Made by a program: the position numbers and the translations under genes | Origin: Sphingomonas sp. Y38-1Y | Lineage (GTDB): Bacteria > Pseudomonadota > Alphaproteobacteria > Sphingomonadales > Sphingomonadaceae | DNA: 64,000 nt | Direction: 5' to 3' | Assembly: GCF_032391395.1 (NCBI RefSeq) | Contig: NZ_CP135916.1 | Span: 2,232,001 to 2,296,000 of the forward strand | The notes under the pieces: generated by a model | Seen by the model: the letters and a program-made list of their open reading frames with translations, nothing else | Database searches by the model: none | Told to the model about the DNA's origin: nothing | In this document: positions 54,341-63,181 of the stretch, in pieces | Numbering within the stretch: the stretch's first letter is position 1 | Layout of the letters: every line of letters begins with the position of its first letter

Positions 54341-55975
54341 TCAGACCAGCCGCGACTGCGCCACTGCCGCCGCGATGAAGCTCGCGAACAGGGGGTGCGG
54401 GTCGAACGGCTTGGACTTCAGTTCCGGATGGAACTGCACGCCGACGAACCAGGGATGGTCGGGCCGCTCGACGATCTCTGGCAGCATGTCGTCGGGCGAC
54501 ATGCCCGAGAAGACGAGCCCCCCCTCCTCCAGCGCGTCGCGATAGCCGGTGTTCACCTCGTACCGGTGACGATGGCGCTCCGAAATCTCGTTGTCGCCAT
54601 AGATCGACGCGACGACGCTGTTGCCCGCCAGCTTGGCCGGATAGGCACCCAGCCGCATCGTGCCGCCCAGGTCGCCGCCCGCCTCGCGAGTTTCGAGGCC
54701 CTTGTCGCTCATCCATTCGGTGATGATGCCGACGACGGGCTCCTTGGTGGGCCCGAACTCGGTCGAGGACGCGTCCTCGATCCCGGCGAGGTTCCGCGCC
54801 CCCTCGATGCAGGCCATCTGCATGCCGAAGCAGATGCCGAAATAGGGCACGCGCCGCTCCCGCGCGAAGCGGACGCTGGCGATCTTACCCTCCGCACCGC
54901 GCTCACCGAACGCGCCGGGGACTAGGATCGCGTGGCACGGCTCGAGCGCGGCGGCGACTTCCGCCTCGTCGCCCTCGAACAGCTCCGCGTCGATCCAGCG
55001 GATGTTGACGCGCACCTTGTTGGCGATGCCGCCATGGACGAGCGCTTCATTGAGCGACTTGTACGCGTCCTGAAGGCCGACATATTTACCGACAACGCCG
55101 ACCGTCACCTCGCCCTCCGGATTGAAGAGGCGGTCGGTGATCTCCGACCAGCGGTCGAGCGGCGGCTTCTCGCCCGGCTCGATCGCAAAGGCGCGCAGCA
55201 CTTCCTCGTCCAGCCCCTCGGCATGGTACTGGAGCGGCACGGCATAGATGCTCGGCGCGTCGAGCGCGGCGATCACCGCTTCGGGCCTGACGTTGCAGAA
55301 TTGCGCGATCTTGCGCCGGTCGCCCTCGGGCAACGGCTTCTCGCAGCGGCAGACGAGGACGTCGGGCTGGACACCCAGCGCCGCCAGCTCGCGCACCGAA
55401 TGCTGCGTCGGCTTGGTCTTCAGCTCGCCCGCGGCGGCGATGTAGGGAACGAGCGTGACATGCACGCTGATCGACTGCCCGCGGCCCAGGTCGTTGCGAA
55501 GCTGGCGGATCGCCTCGATGAAGGGCAGCGATTCGATGTCGCCCACGGTGCCGCCGATCTCGCACAGGACGAAGTCGAGATCCTCGGTCTGGTCCTGCGC
55601 GAACGACTTGATCGCGTCGGTGACGTGCGGGATCACCTGCACCGTCGCGCCCAGATAATCGCCGCGCCGCTCGCGCTGGATGATCGTCTGATAGATCCGG
55701 CCGGACGTCACATTGTCCGACTGGCGCGCCGACACGCCGGTGAAGCGCTCATAGTGGCCGAGATCGAGGTCGGTCTCCGCCCCGTCGTCGGTCACATAGA
55801 CTTCACCATGCTGATAGGGACTCATCGTCCCCGGATCGACGTTCAGATACGGATCGAACTTGCGGATCCGAACGCGATAGCCGCGTGCCTGGAGGAGGGC
55901 CGCCAGGCTGGCCGCCATGAGACCCTTGCCGAGCGACGAGACCACGCCGCCGGTGATGAAGATGTACCGCGCCAT
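54341..55975 (-). CDS. pyrG: CTP synthase
   Basis: Glutamine-dependent conversion of UTP to CTP. The 544 residues have the synthetase domain ([55 protein letters not shown]) and the class I glutaminase domain with nucleophile cysteine in [12 protein letters not shown] and a catalytic His/Glu in [10 protein letters not shown]. Length is standard. It is co-directional with secG 95 bases upstream, as is common in alphaproteobacteria. Confidence 0.97.
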   Translation of the reverse strand: MARYIFITGGVVSSLGKGLMAASLAALLQARGYRVRIRKFDPYLNVDPGTMSPYQHGEVYVTDDGAETDLDLGHYERFTGVSARQSDNVTSGRIYQTIIQRERRGDYLGATVQVIPHVTDAIKSFAQDQTEDLDFVLCEIGGTVGDIESLPFIEAIRQLRNDLGRGQSISVHVTLVPYIAAAGELKTKPTQHSVRELAALGVQPDVLVCRCEKPLPEGDRRKIAQFCNVRPEAVIAALDAPSIYAVPLQYHAEGLDEEVLRAFAIEPGEKPPLDRWSEITDRLFNPEGEVTVGVVGKYVGLQDAYKSLNEALVHGGIANKVRVNIRWIDAELFEGDEAEVAAALEPCHAILVPGAFGERGAEGKIASVRFARERRVPYFGICFGMQMACIEGARNLAGIEDASSTEFGPTKEPVVGIITEWMSDKGLETREAGGDLGGTMRLGAYPAKLAGNSVVASIYGDNEISERHRHRYEVNTGYRDALEEGGLVFSGMSPDDMLPEIVERPDHPWFVGVQFHPELKSKPFDPHPLFASFIAAAVAQSRLV

Positions 55976-56070
55976 GGGAGGAAACGCCTAACGCCGAAAG
56001 TCATGGGGACCAAGCGCGCGAATCCGCGACGCCTGAAAATAGTCGCGCCTGAAACGCGATCACGAAGCGA

Positions 56071-56466
56071 TTATTGAGCGGGCGCCGCCGTGTTGCCAGC
56101 GGGCGCCGCCTGGTTGGCGATCACCGCGCCCGCCGCCGCGTCGAGCGGATCGACGCCGGGCGCCGCCGGTGCCGGGCCGCTCGCAGGTGGCGGCGCCGCC
56201 GTCGTCGGCCGCGCCAGGCTGGTGTCGATCGAGTCGCTCTTCCGCGTCGCCGCCAGCACCGCCAGAAGGATGCTCATCGCGATGAACAGGCCCGCCAGCA
56301 CCGCAGTGGCTCGGGTCAGGAAGTTCGCCGCGCCGCGCGCCGACATCAGCCCCGACGGGCTGCCGCTCGACGTCAGCCCGCCACCCTCCGACTGCTGCAT
56401 CAGGATCACGGTGACGAGCATCGCGGCGATGACGGCATGCACGACGAGGAGGAAGGAGAACAGCAT
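56071..56466 (-). CDS. secG: Protein-export membrane protein SecG
   Basis: Small subunit of the SecYEG channel. The 131 residues have two membrane helices (FSFLLVVHAVIAAMLVTVILM, residues 3-23, and TRATAVLAGLFIAMSILLAVL, about 51-71). The conserved cytoplasmic loop QQSEGGGLTSSGSPSGLMSARGAAN lies between them; the long proline/alanine-rich tail is typical of sphingomonads. ATG 56466 fits; a frame to 56631 overlaps the leader of the divergent MarR gene. Confidence 0.93.
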   Translation of the reverse strand: MLFSFLLVVHAVIAAMLVTVILMQQSEGGGLTSSGSPSGLMSARGAANFLTRATAVLAGLFIAMSILLAVLAATRKSDSIDTSLARPTTAAPPPASGPAPAAPGVDPLDAAAGAVIANQAAPAGNTAAPAQ

Positions 56467-56682
56467 CGGCGGGGTCGGAATCCAAGAAAGGGACGCAGCA
56501 ACCGGCGTCCGGATAGCCGCGCACATAGGCCGACAGGCGCGACGGATCAACCGGCGCCTCCACGGCACCGAAACGGACCGCGAACTGGATGAATGTGACA
56601 TTTGCAAAACGGTGCGAAACCGCAGGGCCACAAGGGCGTTCAGTGCCGCAGGAAGCCTCCGTGCTTGCGGAGCTGTAACGAT

Positions 56683-57057
56683 ATGGATTCGCGCGTGAAT
56701 GCGATCAGCCCTACGGCTCTATCATCCTGGATGCACACGCTGGTGGATTATGTCCGCTCGGGCGAGCCCGACCTGACCAATCGCCAAATGGCACTCCTGA
56801 TGCTCGTCTATCTCGATGAAGGTCCGCATACGGTGCGGGGATTGGCCCGCGCGCTCAACGTATCGAAACCGGTCGTCACGCGCGCCTTGAACAGGCTGGG
56901 CGCGCTCGGCTATCTGCGCCGACAGCGCGACGATAGCGACAAGCGCAACATCTTCGTGACGCGCACACCGGAAGGGGCGGACTTTCTTGCAGAATTCGGG
57001 CATTTCCTCGGCGTCGACGACGGATTATCGCGGCGCAGCGGCGTCGGCAACGCGTGA
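56683..57057 (+). CDS. MarR-family (winged helix) transcriptional regulator
   Basis: Encodes 124 residues: LTNRQMALLMLVYLDEGP, the recognition region TVRGLARALNVSKPVVTRAL and the wing GYLRRQRDDSDKRNIFVTRT, all MarR-like. It is shorter than usual because the dimerising C-terminal helices are truncated. ATG 56683 has GGAG 12 bases upstream. The P60-like gene begins within its 3-prime end in another frame. The target may be that neighbour, an inference. Confidence 0.8.
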   Translation: MDSRVNAISPTALSSWMHTLVDYVRSGEPDLTNRQMALLMLVYLDEGPHTVRGLARALNVSKPVVTRALNRLGALGYLRRQRDDSDKRNIFVTRTPEGADFLAEFGHFLGVDDGLSRRSGVGNA

Positions 57058-57886
57058 TCGCCACGCGCTGACGGGCCGTTCTGTCCGTCTCGACCCCCGC
57101 ATCGACCCGGTTCGCCCCGACCTCACCGACCTGCGCCTCGCCGACCGAGTGTTCGCACCGCATTACGCGGCGGCGAGCGCGCGCACCGCGCTGACGATGG
57201 CGCCGCTGCGGGAGACCTCGGCGAAGGGCGCGGCGGTGCTTTCGGAACTGTTGCCCGGCGACAGCTTCGACCTGCTCGAACTGAGCGCAGGGATGGCCTG
57301 GGGTCGTTCGCTGACCGATGGCCTGGTCGGCTATGTCGACGAAGACGCGCTGGGCGAAGCGGTCGAGGCGACGCACCGCGTCGTCGCCCGCGAAGCAGCG
57401 CTGCGAGAGGCGCCCGACGCCGATGCCGCCGCGTTGGCGACGTTGCCGATGGGCAGCCGGCTGACCGCGCTGGGCGAGCGCGGCGCGTTTCTCCTGACCG
57501 ATCACGGATATGTCGCCGCCGACGCGGTCGCGTCGGTCGAGGCGAGCGATCCTGCCGGGGTGACGGCCGCCGCGCTGCGCCTGCTCAGCGCGCCGGAGCG
57601 CGTCGGCGGCCGGTCCGGCGCGGGCGTCGACGGCACCGGCTTCATCTTCCTGGCCCACGACGTGGCCGGGGTCGTGATCCCGCGCCTGCCCGACCTGATC
57701 GCCGCTACCCTGACACCGGGAAGCGGCACGCCCGCCGCCGGCGACGTCGTCATGTTCGCCGATCACCTCGCGATCATGGTCGACGCGGTCAGCGCGGTGC
57801 ATGTCGAGGGCAAGGTGATGCGCGAGCGGCTGTCGACCCTGGTGGAGCGGCACGGCGCGCCCGTTTCGTTCGGAAAGGCGGCATGA
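56987..57886 (+). CDS. SH3 plus NlpC/P60 protein lacking the catalytic cysteine (pseudo-peptidase)
   Basis: Encodes up to 299 residues. The first 150 match the double bacterial SH3-like region of sphingomonad P60 proteins (TGRSVRLDPRIDPVRPDLTD, then FAPHYAAASAR and TMAPLRETSAKGA). The last 140 match NlpC/P60, but the catalytic GxDCSG is GVDGTGF (about residue 218), with glycine replacing cysteine; the later histidine in FADHLAIMVD is kept. It therefore should not cut peptidoglycan. The start is unclear: the first codon of the open frame is a TTG at 56987, overlapping MarR by 71 bases. It overlaps argC by four bases. Confidence 0.75.
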   Translation: MQNSGISSASTTDYRGAAASATRDRHALTGRSVRLDPRIDPVRPDLTDLRLADRVFAPHYAAASARTALTMAPLRETSAKGAAVLSELLPGDSFDLLELSAGMAWGRSLTDGLVGYVDEDALGEAVEATHRVVAREAALREAPDADAAALATLPMGSRLTALGERGAFLLTDHGYVAADAVASVEASDPAGVTAAALRLLSAPERVGGRSGAGVDGTGFIFLAHDVAGVVIPRLPDLIAATLTPGSGTPAAGDVVMFADHLAIMVDAVSAVHVEGKVMRERLSTLVERHGAPVSFGKAA

Positions 57887-58815
57887 TGCGCAGCGTCTTC
57901 ATCGACGGCGCCGCCGGCACCACCGGCCTCGAAATCCGCGAACGGCTTGCCGGCCGGGCCGAGTTCCACGTCGTCGCGCTGGAGGGCGAGGCGCGCAAGG
58001 ATGCCGCCGCGCGAGCGCAGGCGCTGAACGACGCCGACTTCGTCATCCTCTGCCTCCCCGACGACGCCGCGCGAGAAGCGGTCGAGCTGATCCGCAACCC
58101 GGCCGTCCGCGTCGTCGACGCGTCGAGCGCGCATCGCGTTGCCGATGGCTGGACATACGGCTTTCCCGAGCTCGAGCCGGTGCAAGCCGCCGCGATCGCC
58201 GAGGCGGCACGTGTCAGCAATCCGGGCTGCTATCCCACCGGCTTCCTCGCGCTCGTCCGGCCGCTGGTTAGGACCGGCCTGATCCCGCACGACTGGCCGA
58301 TCAGCGTCAACGCCGTCTCCGGCTATTCGGGCGGCGGCAAGGCGATGATCGCCGAGTTCGAGAATGGCGAGACCGGGACGGCGCACCGCGCCTACGGCCT
58401 GTCGCTGTCGCACAAGCATCTGCCCGAAATGCAGCGCCACGCGCGCATCGCCGACCCGCCGATCTTCCAGCCCGCGGTCGCGCACACCTATCGCGGGATG
58501 CTGGTCGAGGTGCCGCTGCCGCTCCACGCACTCCCCCGCAAGCCGTCGCTCGCCGCGATCGAGGCGGCGTGGCGCGAGGCGTATCGCGACCAGTCGCTCG
58601 TCCGGGTGGCCGCGAGCGAGGAAGCGACGACGATCGAGATCGAGGCGGATGCGGGCACCGACCGGATGACGCTCCACGTTTTCGGCAATGCGGCGACCGG
58701 CCAGGCACGGCTGATCGCAACGCTCGACAACCTGGGCAAGGGCGCGGCGGGTGCGGCGGTGCAGAACCTCAACATCATGGCGGGGCTCGACCCGGTGGCG
58801 GGCCTTCTCACCTGA
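57883..58815 (+). CDS. argC: N-acetyl-gamma-glutamyl-phosphate reductase (short form)
   Basis: NADPH-dependent reduction in arginine synthesis, upstream of the argD step. The 310 residues have the cofactor loop FIDGAAGTTGLEIRERL, the active-site cysteine in RVSNPGCYPTGFLAL (about residue 116), SVNAVSGYSGGGK and SLSHKHLPEMQRH. This is the shorter type common in alphaproteobacteria. It overlaps the pseudo-peptidase stop (ATGA), so translation is coupled to it despite unrelated function. ATG 57883 or 57886 could start. Confidence 0.94.
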   Translation: MMRSVFIDGAAGTTGLEIRERLAGRAEFHVVALEGEARKDAAARAQALNDADFVILCLPDDAAREAVELIRNPAVRVVDASSAHRVADGWTYGFPELEPVQAAAIAEAARVSNPGCYPTGFLALVRPLVRTGLIPHDWPISVNAVSGYSGGGKAMIAEFENGETGTAHRAYGLSLSHKHLPEMQRHARIADPPIFQPAVAHTYRGMLVEVPLPLHALPRKPSLAAIEAAWREAYRDQSLVRVAASEEATTIEIEADAGTDRMTLHVFGNAATGQARLIATLDNLGKGAAGAAVQNLNIMAGLDPVAGLLT

Positions 58816-58820
58816 CTCCT

Positions 58821-58900
58821 CGTTCGTCCTGAGCTTGTCGAAGGCCGTGCCAAGAGCGTTCCGCTTCGGGCACGTGCTTCGACAGGCTCAGCACGAACGG
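58821..58900. repeat. Family A palindromic repeat between convergent genes
   Basis: CGTTCGTCCTGAGCTTGTCG and GCTTCGACAGGCTCAG followed by CACGAACGG. It lies between the argC stop and the stop of the GGDEF/EAL gene. Confidence 0.87.
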
Positions 58901-58917
58901 ATTGTTGTACGGGGCCG

Positions 58918-60825
58918 TTACCCCACCAAGGCCGCCAGCGCCTCCAGCGCCAGCGGCGGGGCGCACAGATAGCCCTGGAAGTACTGGCAGCCCTCGGCCG
59001 CCAGCAGTTCGAGCTGCGCGTCGGTTTCGACCCCCTCCGCCACCACCGCGAGGCCCAGCGAGCGCGCCATGTCGATCACGCCGCGCACGACGATGCGGTC
59101 GCGCGCATTGCCGGCGATATCCTGCGCCAATGCCTTGTCGATCTTAAGATAGTCGAGCGGCAGCGACTTGAGATACGCAAGGCTCGAATAGCCGGTGCCG
59201 AAATCGTCGATCGCGACGCGCAGCCCGGCCCGGCGCAGTTCGGCGAGCAGCCGCGCCGCCTCGCCCAGCTCCGCCATCAGCCCGCTTTCCGTGATCTCGA
59301 CCGTCAGCCGCGCGCGCGGGAAGCCGCTTGCATCCACACGGTCGAGCAGCCGGTCGGCGAAGCCGCCGCGCGCCACGTCGCCCGCGGTAACGTTGATCGA
59401 AAGCCGCAGATTTCCCAGCCCCGCCGGCCACGCCGCGGCGCGTGTGAGCGCCAGCGCCTGCACATGGTCGGACAATGCGGTCGACAGACCCGCGCGATCC
59501 GCCGCGGCGAACAGGGTCTCCGCGCCGAGCTCGCCCAATGCCGGGTGCCGCCACCGGGCCAGCGCCTCGACGCCGACAATCGCCCCGCTCGCGATCGCGA
59601 CCTGCGGCTGCCAGAGCACGTCGACCTGGCCGCCCTCCATCGCCTCGCGAAGCTGGACGGCGAGCGTGTCGAGCGACGCCGCCTCGGTCGGCTCCCCTTC
59701 CCCCAGCCGCAACAGCAATGCGGCGGCGTCGTCGCCCGGCCTGCTGGCGACACTGCGCAGCTCGGCGCCGAGCGGCACGAGCTCGCCCTCGACCACGAAT
59801 GGCCGCGCCAGCGCCGCTTCGATCGCGGGAGCCGCTTCCGCCAGCATATGTCGAGCGGCGATCGCGAATTCGGCGCCGCCCAGTCGCGCGACGATCGGCC
59901 GCGCGCCGGGTATCGACGCCAGCGCATCCTCGATCCGCCGCGCCGCCGACTGGATCAGCCGGTCGCCGGCACCGCGGCCATAGGCAAGGTTGACGATGTC
60001 GAGCCGCGCCAGCGTGACCGCCAGCACGTGCACTTCGCCCTCCTCCAACGCATGCTCGATCCAGCGCCGCGCGCCCGCGGCATCGCGCGCACGCGGCATC
60101 GCTTCGCGCAGCAGCGCCGCGACGTCGGGCGGGCTGCCGAGCGGCTCGATCAGCGCAAGGAGCCGGCCGGTGCGCGCGTCGAGCTGAAGGTGCTGGACCG
60201 CGCGCCCCAGCGGCGCGAGCGTCTGGACGAGCGCCGTCGTCCCGTCGATCGAACGCAGCACGCGGGCAAGTTCGCGCCGCGGCGCGGGCGGCAACAGCCT
60301 GAGCGCCGCGCGGCGCGACAGCGAATCGGGCTGGTCGATCAGCCGCGCGAGCAATGGCGACAGCTGGACGCGGGCCCGCTCGGGATCCCAGCGCCAGCCG
60401 ATCAGGTCGCGTGCCGCCGTCCCGCCGCGCGGCTCCGCGCCGCGCGCGGCGAAGCGCAGCGCGTGGAGCAATTCGTCCTCGCCGAACGGGCTCGCCAGGA
60501 AATGCGTGGCGCCGGCGTCATAGAAGCCGCCGAGCCGCGACAGGTCGGTCTTCGACACGCAGACCATCATCGCCGCGGGGGGCTCGACCGCCTCGCCCAG
60601 CGCGCGCGCCGCGATCAGCCCGTCCTCGAACGCGCCGCGCGCGTCGATCAGCGCGATCGAGGCGCCCGACGCGCGGAAGCGCCGCTCGACCGCCTCGCCG
60701 CGGCGTGCGGCAACCGCCTGCCACCCACCGCGCGCGACGATCGCGGCAAGCTCGTCCCGCTGGCGAAAGGACAGCACGAACAGCGGCGGCTGGCTGCGCG
60801 GTGCACTCTCGGCGTCGCTCGTCAC
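58918..60825 (-). CDS. Receiver-like, degenerate GGDEF, intact EAL: c-di-GMP phosphodiesterase
   Basis: Encodes 635 residues. Residues 1-120 resemble a receiver without the phosphorylatable set (ATHFLASPFGEDELLHALRF has S for the usual K). A GGDEF domain follows, with RLGGAEFAI: the D of GGDEF is A, so cyclase activity is unlikely. The EAL domain is complete: VGVEALARWRHP, LSINVTAGD, LTVEITESG, IDDFGTGYSSLAYL, KIDKAL, VVAEGVETDAQ and YFQGYLC. It should hydrolyse c-di-GMP, with GGDEF as GTP sensor. The start is a GTG at 60825 behind GGGGAG; ATG 60849 is an alternative. Divergent from moaA. Confidence 0.88.
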   Translation of the reverse strand: MTSDAESAPRSQPPLFVLSFRQRDELAAIVARGGWQAVAARRGEAVERRFRASGASIALIDARGAFEDGLIAARALGEAVEPPAAMMVCVSKTDLSRLGGFYDAGATHFLASPFGEDELLHALRFAARGAEPRGGTAARDLIGWRWDPERARVQLSPLLARLIDQPDSLSRRAALRLLPPAPRRELARVLRSIDGTTALVQTLAPLGRAVQHLQLDARTGRLLALIEPLGSPPDVAALLREAMPRARDAAGARRWIEHALEEGEVHVLAVTLARLDIVNLAYGRGAGDRLIQSAARRIEDALASIPGARPIVARLGGAEFAIAARHMLAEAAPAIEAALARPFVVEGELVPLGAELRSVASRPGDDAAALLLRLGEGEPTEAASLDTLAVQLREAMEGGQVDVLWQPQVAIASGAIVGVEALARWRHPALGELGAETLFAAADRAGLSTALSDHVQALALTRAAAWPAGLGNLRLSINVTAGDVARGGFADRLLDRVDASGFPRARLTVEITESGLMAELGEAARLLAELRRAGLRVAIDDFGTGYSSLAYLKSLPLDYLKIDKALAQDIAGNARDRIVVRGVIDMARSLGLAVVAEGVETDAQLELLAAEGCQYFQGYLCAPPLALEALAALVG

Positions 60826-60926
60826 CCGCTCCCCTCTCTTGATCCCCATGGTGGTGTAGCGTGGAGAAGCCTCGCCGCCAATGCGGGCTTGTTCGCGGAC
60901 ACGCCGCAACCTAGGTTCAGCGCGCC

Positions 60927-61925
60927 ATGTCGAGCCCCGCGCCCCTTGTCGATCGTCATGGCCGTGCCATCCGCTATCTTCGCGTGTCGGTGACCGACCG
61001 CTGCGACCTTCGCTGTCGCTATTGCATGGCCGAGAAGATGACCTTTCTGCCGCGCTCGGCGCTGCTGACGCTGGACGAGATGGCGTTGATCGCCGAGCGT
61101 TTCGTCGCGCGTGGCGTGACCAAGATCCGGCTGACGGGCGGCGAGCCGCTGGTCCGGCGCGACGCGATGGACCTCGTCGCACGGCTCGGCCGCCATATCG
61201 GCGCGGGCCTCGACGAGTTGACGATGACGACCAACGCGACGCGGCTTGCCGACCATGCCGATGCGCTCGTCGCGGCGGGCGTGCGCCGGATCAACGTCAG
61301 CCTGGACAGCCGCGATCCCGCGACGTTCCGCCACGTCACCCGGCATGGCGACGTCGATCAGGTGCTCGCCGGCATCGCCGCGGCAAAAGCGGCGGGGCTG
61401 CAAGTCAAGATCAATGCCGTCGCGCTTGCCGGACTCAACGAGCATGAGCTGCCCGACCTGCTCGACTGGTGCGTGAGCGAGGGCCACGACCTGACGCTAA
61501 TCGAGACGATGCCCGTGGGCGCGATTGACGAGGATCGCGCCGATCGCTTCGTGCCGCTGACGCGCGTGCTCGCCGATCTGAAGCAGCGTTTCGACCTTGA
61601 GCCCGACGCGCACAGTTCGGGCGGGCCGGCGCGGTACTGGCGCGTTGGCGACAGCGGCGTGCGCCTGGGCCTCATCTCGCCGCTGACCGGCAATTTCTGC
61701 GCCGGTTGCAACCGCGTGCGGCTGACGACCGAGGGGATGCTCTACACCTGCCTCGGCCACGAGGACTCGGTCGACCTGAAGGCCGCGATCCGCGACGGCG
61801 GCCTTGCCGGCGTCGATGCCGCGATCGACGCCGCGCTCGCCGCCAAGCCGCTGGCCCATGATTTCAAAATCGAACGCGGGTCGGCGCCCGCGCATGCGCG
61901 CCACATGAGCGTTACCGGCGGATGA
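60927..61925 (+). CDS. moaA: GTP 3',8-cyclase (molybdenum cofactor synthesis)
   Basis: Radical SAM enzyme of the first molybdopterin step. The 332 residues carry the SAM-cluster motif CDLRCRYCM (about residues 26-34), RLTGGEPLVRRD, TTNATRL, and the C-terminal cluster CAGCNRVRLTTEGMLYTC. The protein ends in GG, which is needed for activity. No other moa genes are in the window. nadK overlaps its stop (ATGA). The gap to the divergent GGDEF/EAL gene is 101 bases. Confidence 0.95.
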   Translation: MSSPAPLVDRHGRAIRYLRVSVTDRCDLRCRYCMAEKMTFLPRSALLTLDEMALIAERFVARGVTKIRLTGGEPLVRRDAMDLVARLGRHIGAGLDELTMTTNATRLADHADALVAAGVRRINVSLDSRDPATFRHVTRHGDVDQVLAGIAAAKAAGLQVKINAVALAGLNEHELPDLLDWCVSEGHDLTLIETMPVGAIDEDRADRFVPLTRVLADLKQRFDLEPDAHSSGGPARYWRVGDSGVRLGLISPLTGNFCAGCNRVRLTTEGMLYTCLGHEDSVDLKAAIRDGGLAGVDAAIDAALAAKPLAHDFKIERGSAPAHARHMSVTGG

Positions 61926-62698
61926 GCATGTTCGAGCGGGCCGCGCTGGTCGCCTCGCCCACCGGTCCGGCCCAGGCGGCGGTCTCCGACCTGCGCGACC
62001 GTTACGACTGGGTGCCGCTCGATCAGGCGGAGATGGTGGTCGTGCTGGGCGGCGACGGCTTCATGCTCCAGACGCTGCACATGATGCTGGAGCGGCGCCG
62101 GATCGTGCCGGCGTTCGGCATGAACCTCGGCACCGTCGGTTTCATGATGAACGAGTGGCGGCTCGACGGGCTGGAAGAGCGGATCGGGCGTGCCCGGCCC
62201 TTCCGCGTCTCGCCGCTCACCATGACCGCGACGACGATCGCCGGCGAGCGGCTGGTGATGCCCGCGATCAACGAAGTGTCGCTACTTCGCGAAACGCGCC
62301 AGACCGCCAAGCTGCGGGTCGAGGTCAACGACCGCGACGTTCTCCCCGAACTCGTCTGCGACGGCATCCTCGTCGCGACGCCCGCGGGGTCGACCGCCTA
62401 TAATCTGTCGGCGAACGGCCCGATCCTGCCGCTCGGATCGAAGATGGTGGCGCTGACTCCGATCAGCCCGTTTCGCCCGCGCCGCTGGCGCGGCGCGATC
62501 CTGCCGGAAAAGGCACGCGTCAAGCTGACGGTGCTGGAGGCAGAGAAGCGTCCGGTCAGCGCCGTCGCCGACCAGCGCGAGGTCCGCGACGTCGCCGAGG
62601 TCGAGATCGCGATCGACCATATTCGCGATCTGACCTTGTTGTTCGATCCCGAGCACGCGCTCGACGATCGAATCACGATGGAACAGTTCATCGCCTGA
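61922..62698 (+). CDS. nadK: NAD kinase
   Basis: Phosphorylates NAD to NADP. The 258 residues have VVVLGGDGFMLQTLH with the GGDG motif (about residues 42-45), FGMNLGTVGFMMNEW, PAINEVSLLRE with the NE motif, and VCDGILVATPAGSTAYNLSANGPIL. The size fits the short alphaproteobacterial form. ATG 61922 overlaps the moaA stop; ATG 61928 is a second possible start. Confidence 0.94.
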   Translation: MSMFERAALVASPTGPAQAAVSDLRDRYDWVPLDQAEMVVVLGGDGFMLQTLHMMLERRRIVPAFGMNLGTVGFMMNEWRLDGLEERIGRARPFRVSPLTMTATTIAGERLVMPAINEVSLLRETRQTAKLRVEVNDRDVLPELVCDGILVATPAGSTAYNLSANGPILPLGSKMVALTPISPFRPRRWRGAILPEKARVKLTVLEAEKRPVSAVADQREVRDVAEVEIAIDHIRDLTLLFDPEHALDDRITMEQFIA

Positions 62699-62704
62699 GC
62701 GACG

Positions 62705-62929
62705 TCAGTCGGCGTCGGTGGTCTGGTTGTCGCCCGGCTGAAAGGTGATCTGCTGGGCGCCGTGACGACTCATCTTGTTCTGCCAGAGCCAGTTATTTTG
62801 CCGCGCCGCCTCGCTGCGCCGGCGCGATCGCTCGCGACGCCGTGATATTTGACGTTGTTTTAGAACGGCATAGATCAATCCGCCCCCGACCAGTACAGAC
62901 GCGGCGAACAGAACAAAAGGCTTGAACAT
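62705..62929 (-). CDS. Small membrane protein, function unknown
   Basis: Encodes 74 residues: one membrane helix at the N-terminus (KPFVLFAASVLVGGGLIYAV), a very basic stretch (RQISRRRERSRRRSEAARQ) and a glutamine/asparagine-rich tail. The topology would be N-out, with the arginine-rich part in the cytoplasm. No family is recognised. ATG 62929 is preferred, with GGGGAG about 8 bases upstream; a TTG at 62944 would add five residues. Confidence 0.65.
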   Translation of the reverse strand: MFKPFVLFAASVLVGGGLIYAVLKQRQISRRRERSRRRSEAARQNNWLWQNKMSRHGAQQITFQPGDNQTTDAD

Positions 62930-63077
62930 CGACCCGCTCCCCAACGGATGCGTCTTTCTGGGTTGGATGCGTTACTTTCGCAACTGCAAACTATGCGTTT
63001 TTCGACTCAGGAAGCACAATCGTATCATCGTGGGATCGCTTTGATTTGACAGCTGCTTACTTCGACTACGCTAAATC

Positions 63078-63098
63078 AACATGTTGTCGAGACATGTT
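63078..63098. promoter_or_regulatory. Candidate operator upstream of the DUF1080 gene
   Basis: AACATGT and ACATGTT are perfect 7-base inverted arms around TGTCGAG. It lies 84-104 bases before the DUF1080 start codon. A TTGACA box at 63047-63052 lies just upstream, so a repressor here could block a sigma70 promoter. A second, shorter pair, CCAAC/GTTGG, is at 63134-63148. The 62930-63181 gap is notably AT-rich for this window and holds no gene. Confidence 0.45.
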
Positions 63099-63181
63099 CA
63101 CATCGACGGCTTCCGACCCGGTTTACCTTGCGACCAACATATGGTTGGCTGCACCCGCGCGTACGAAGCTGGAGAAGTGGG

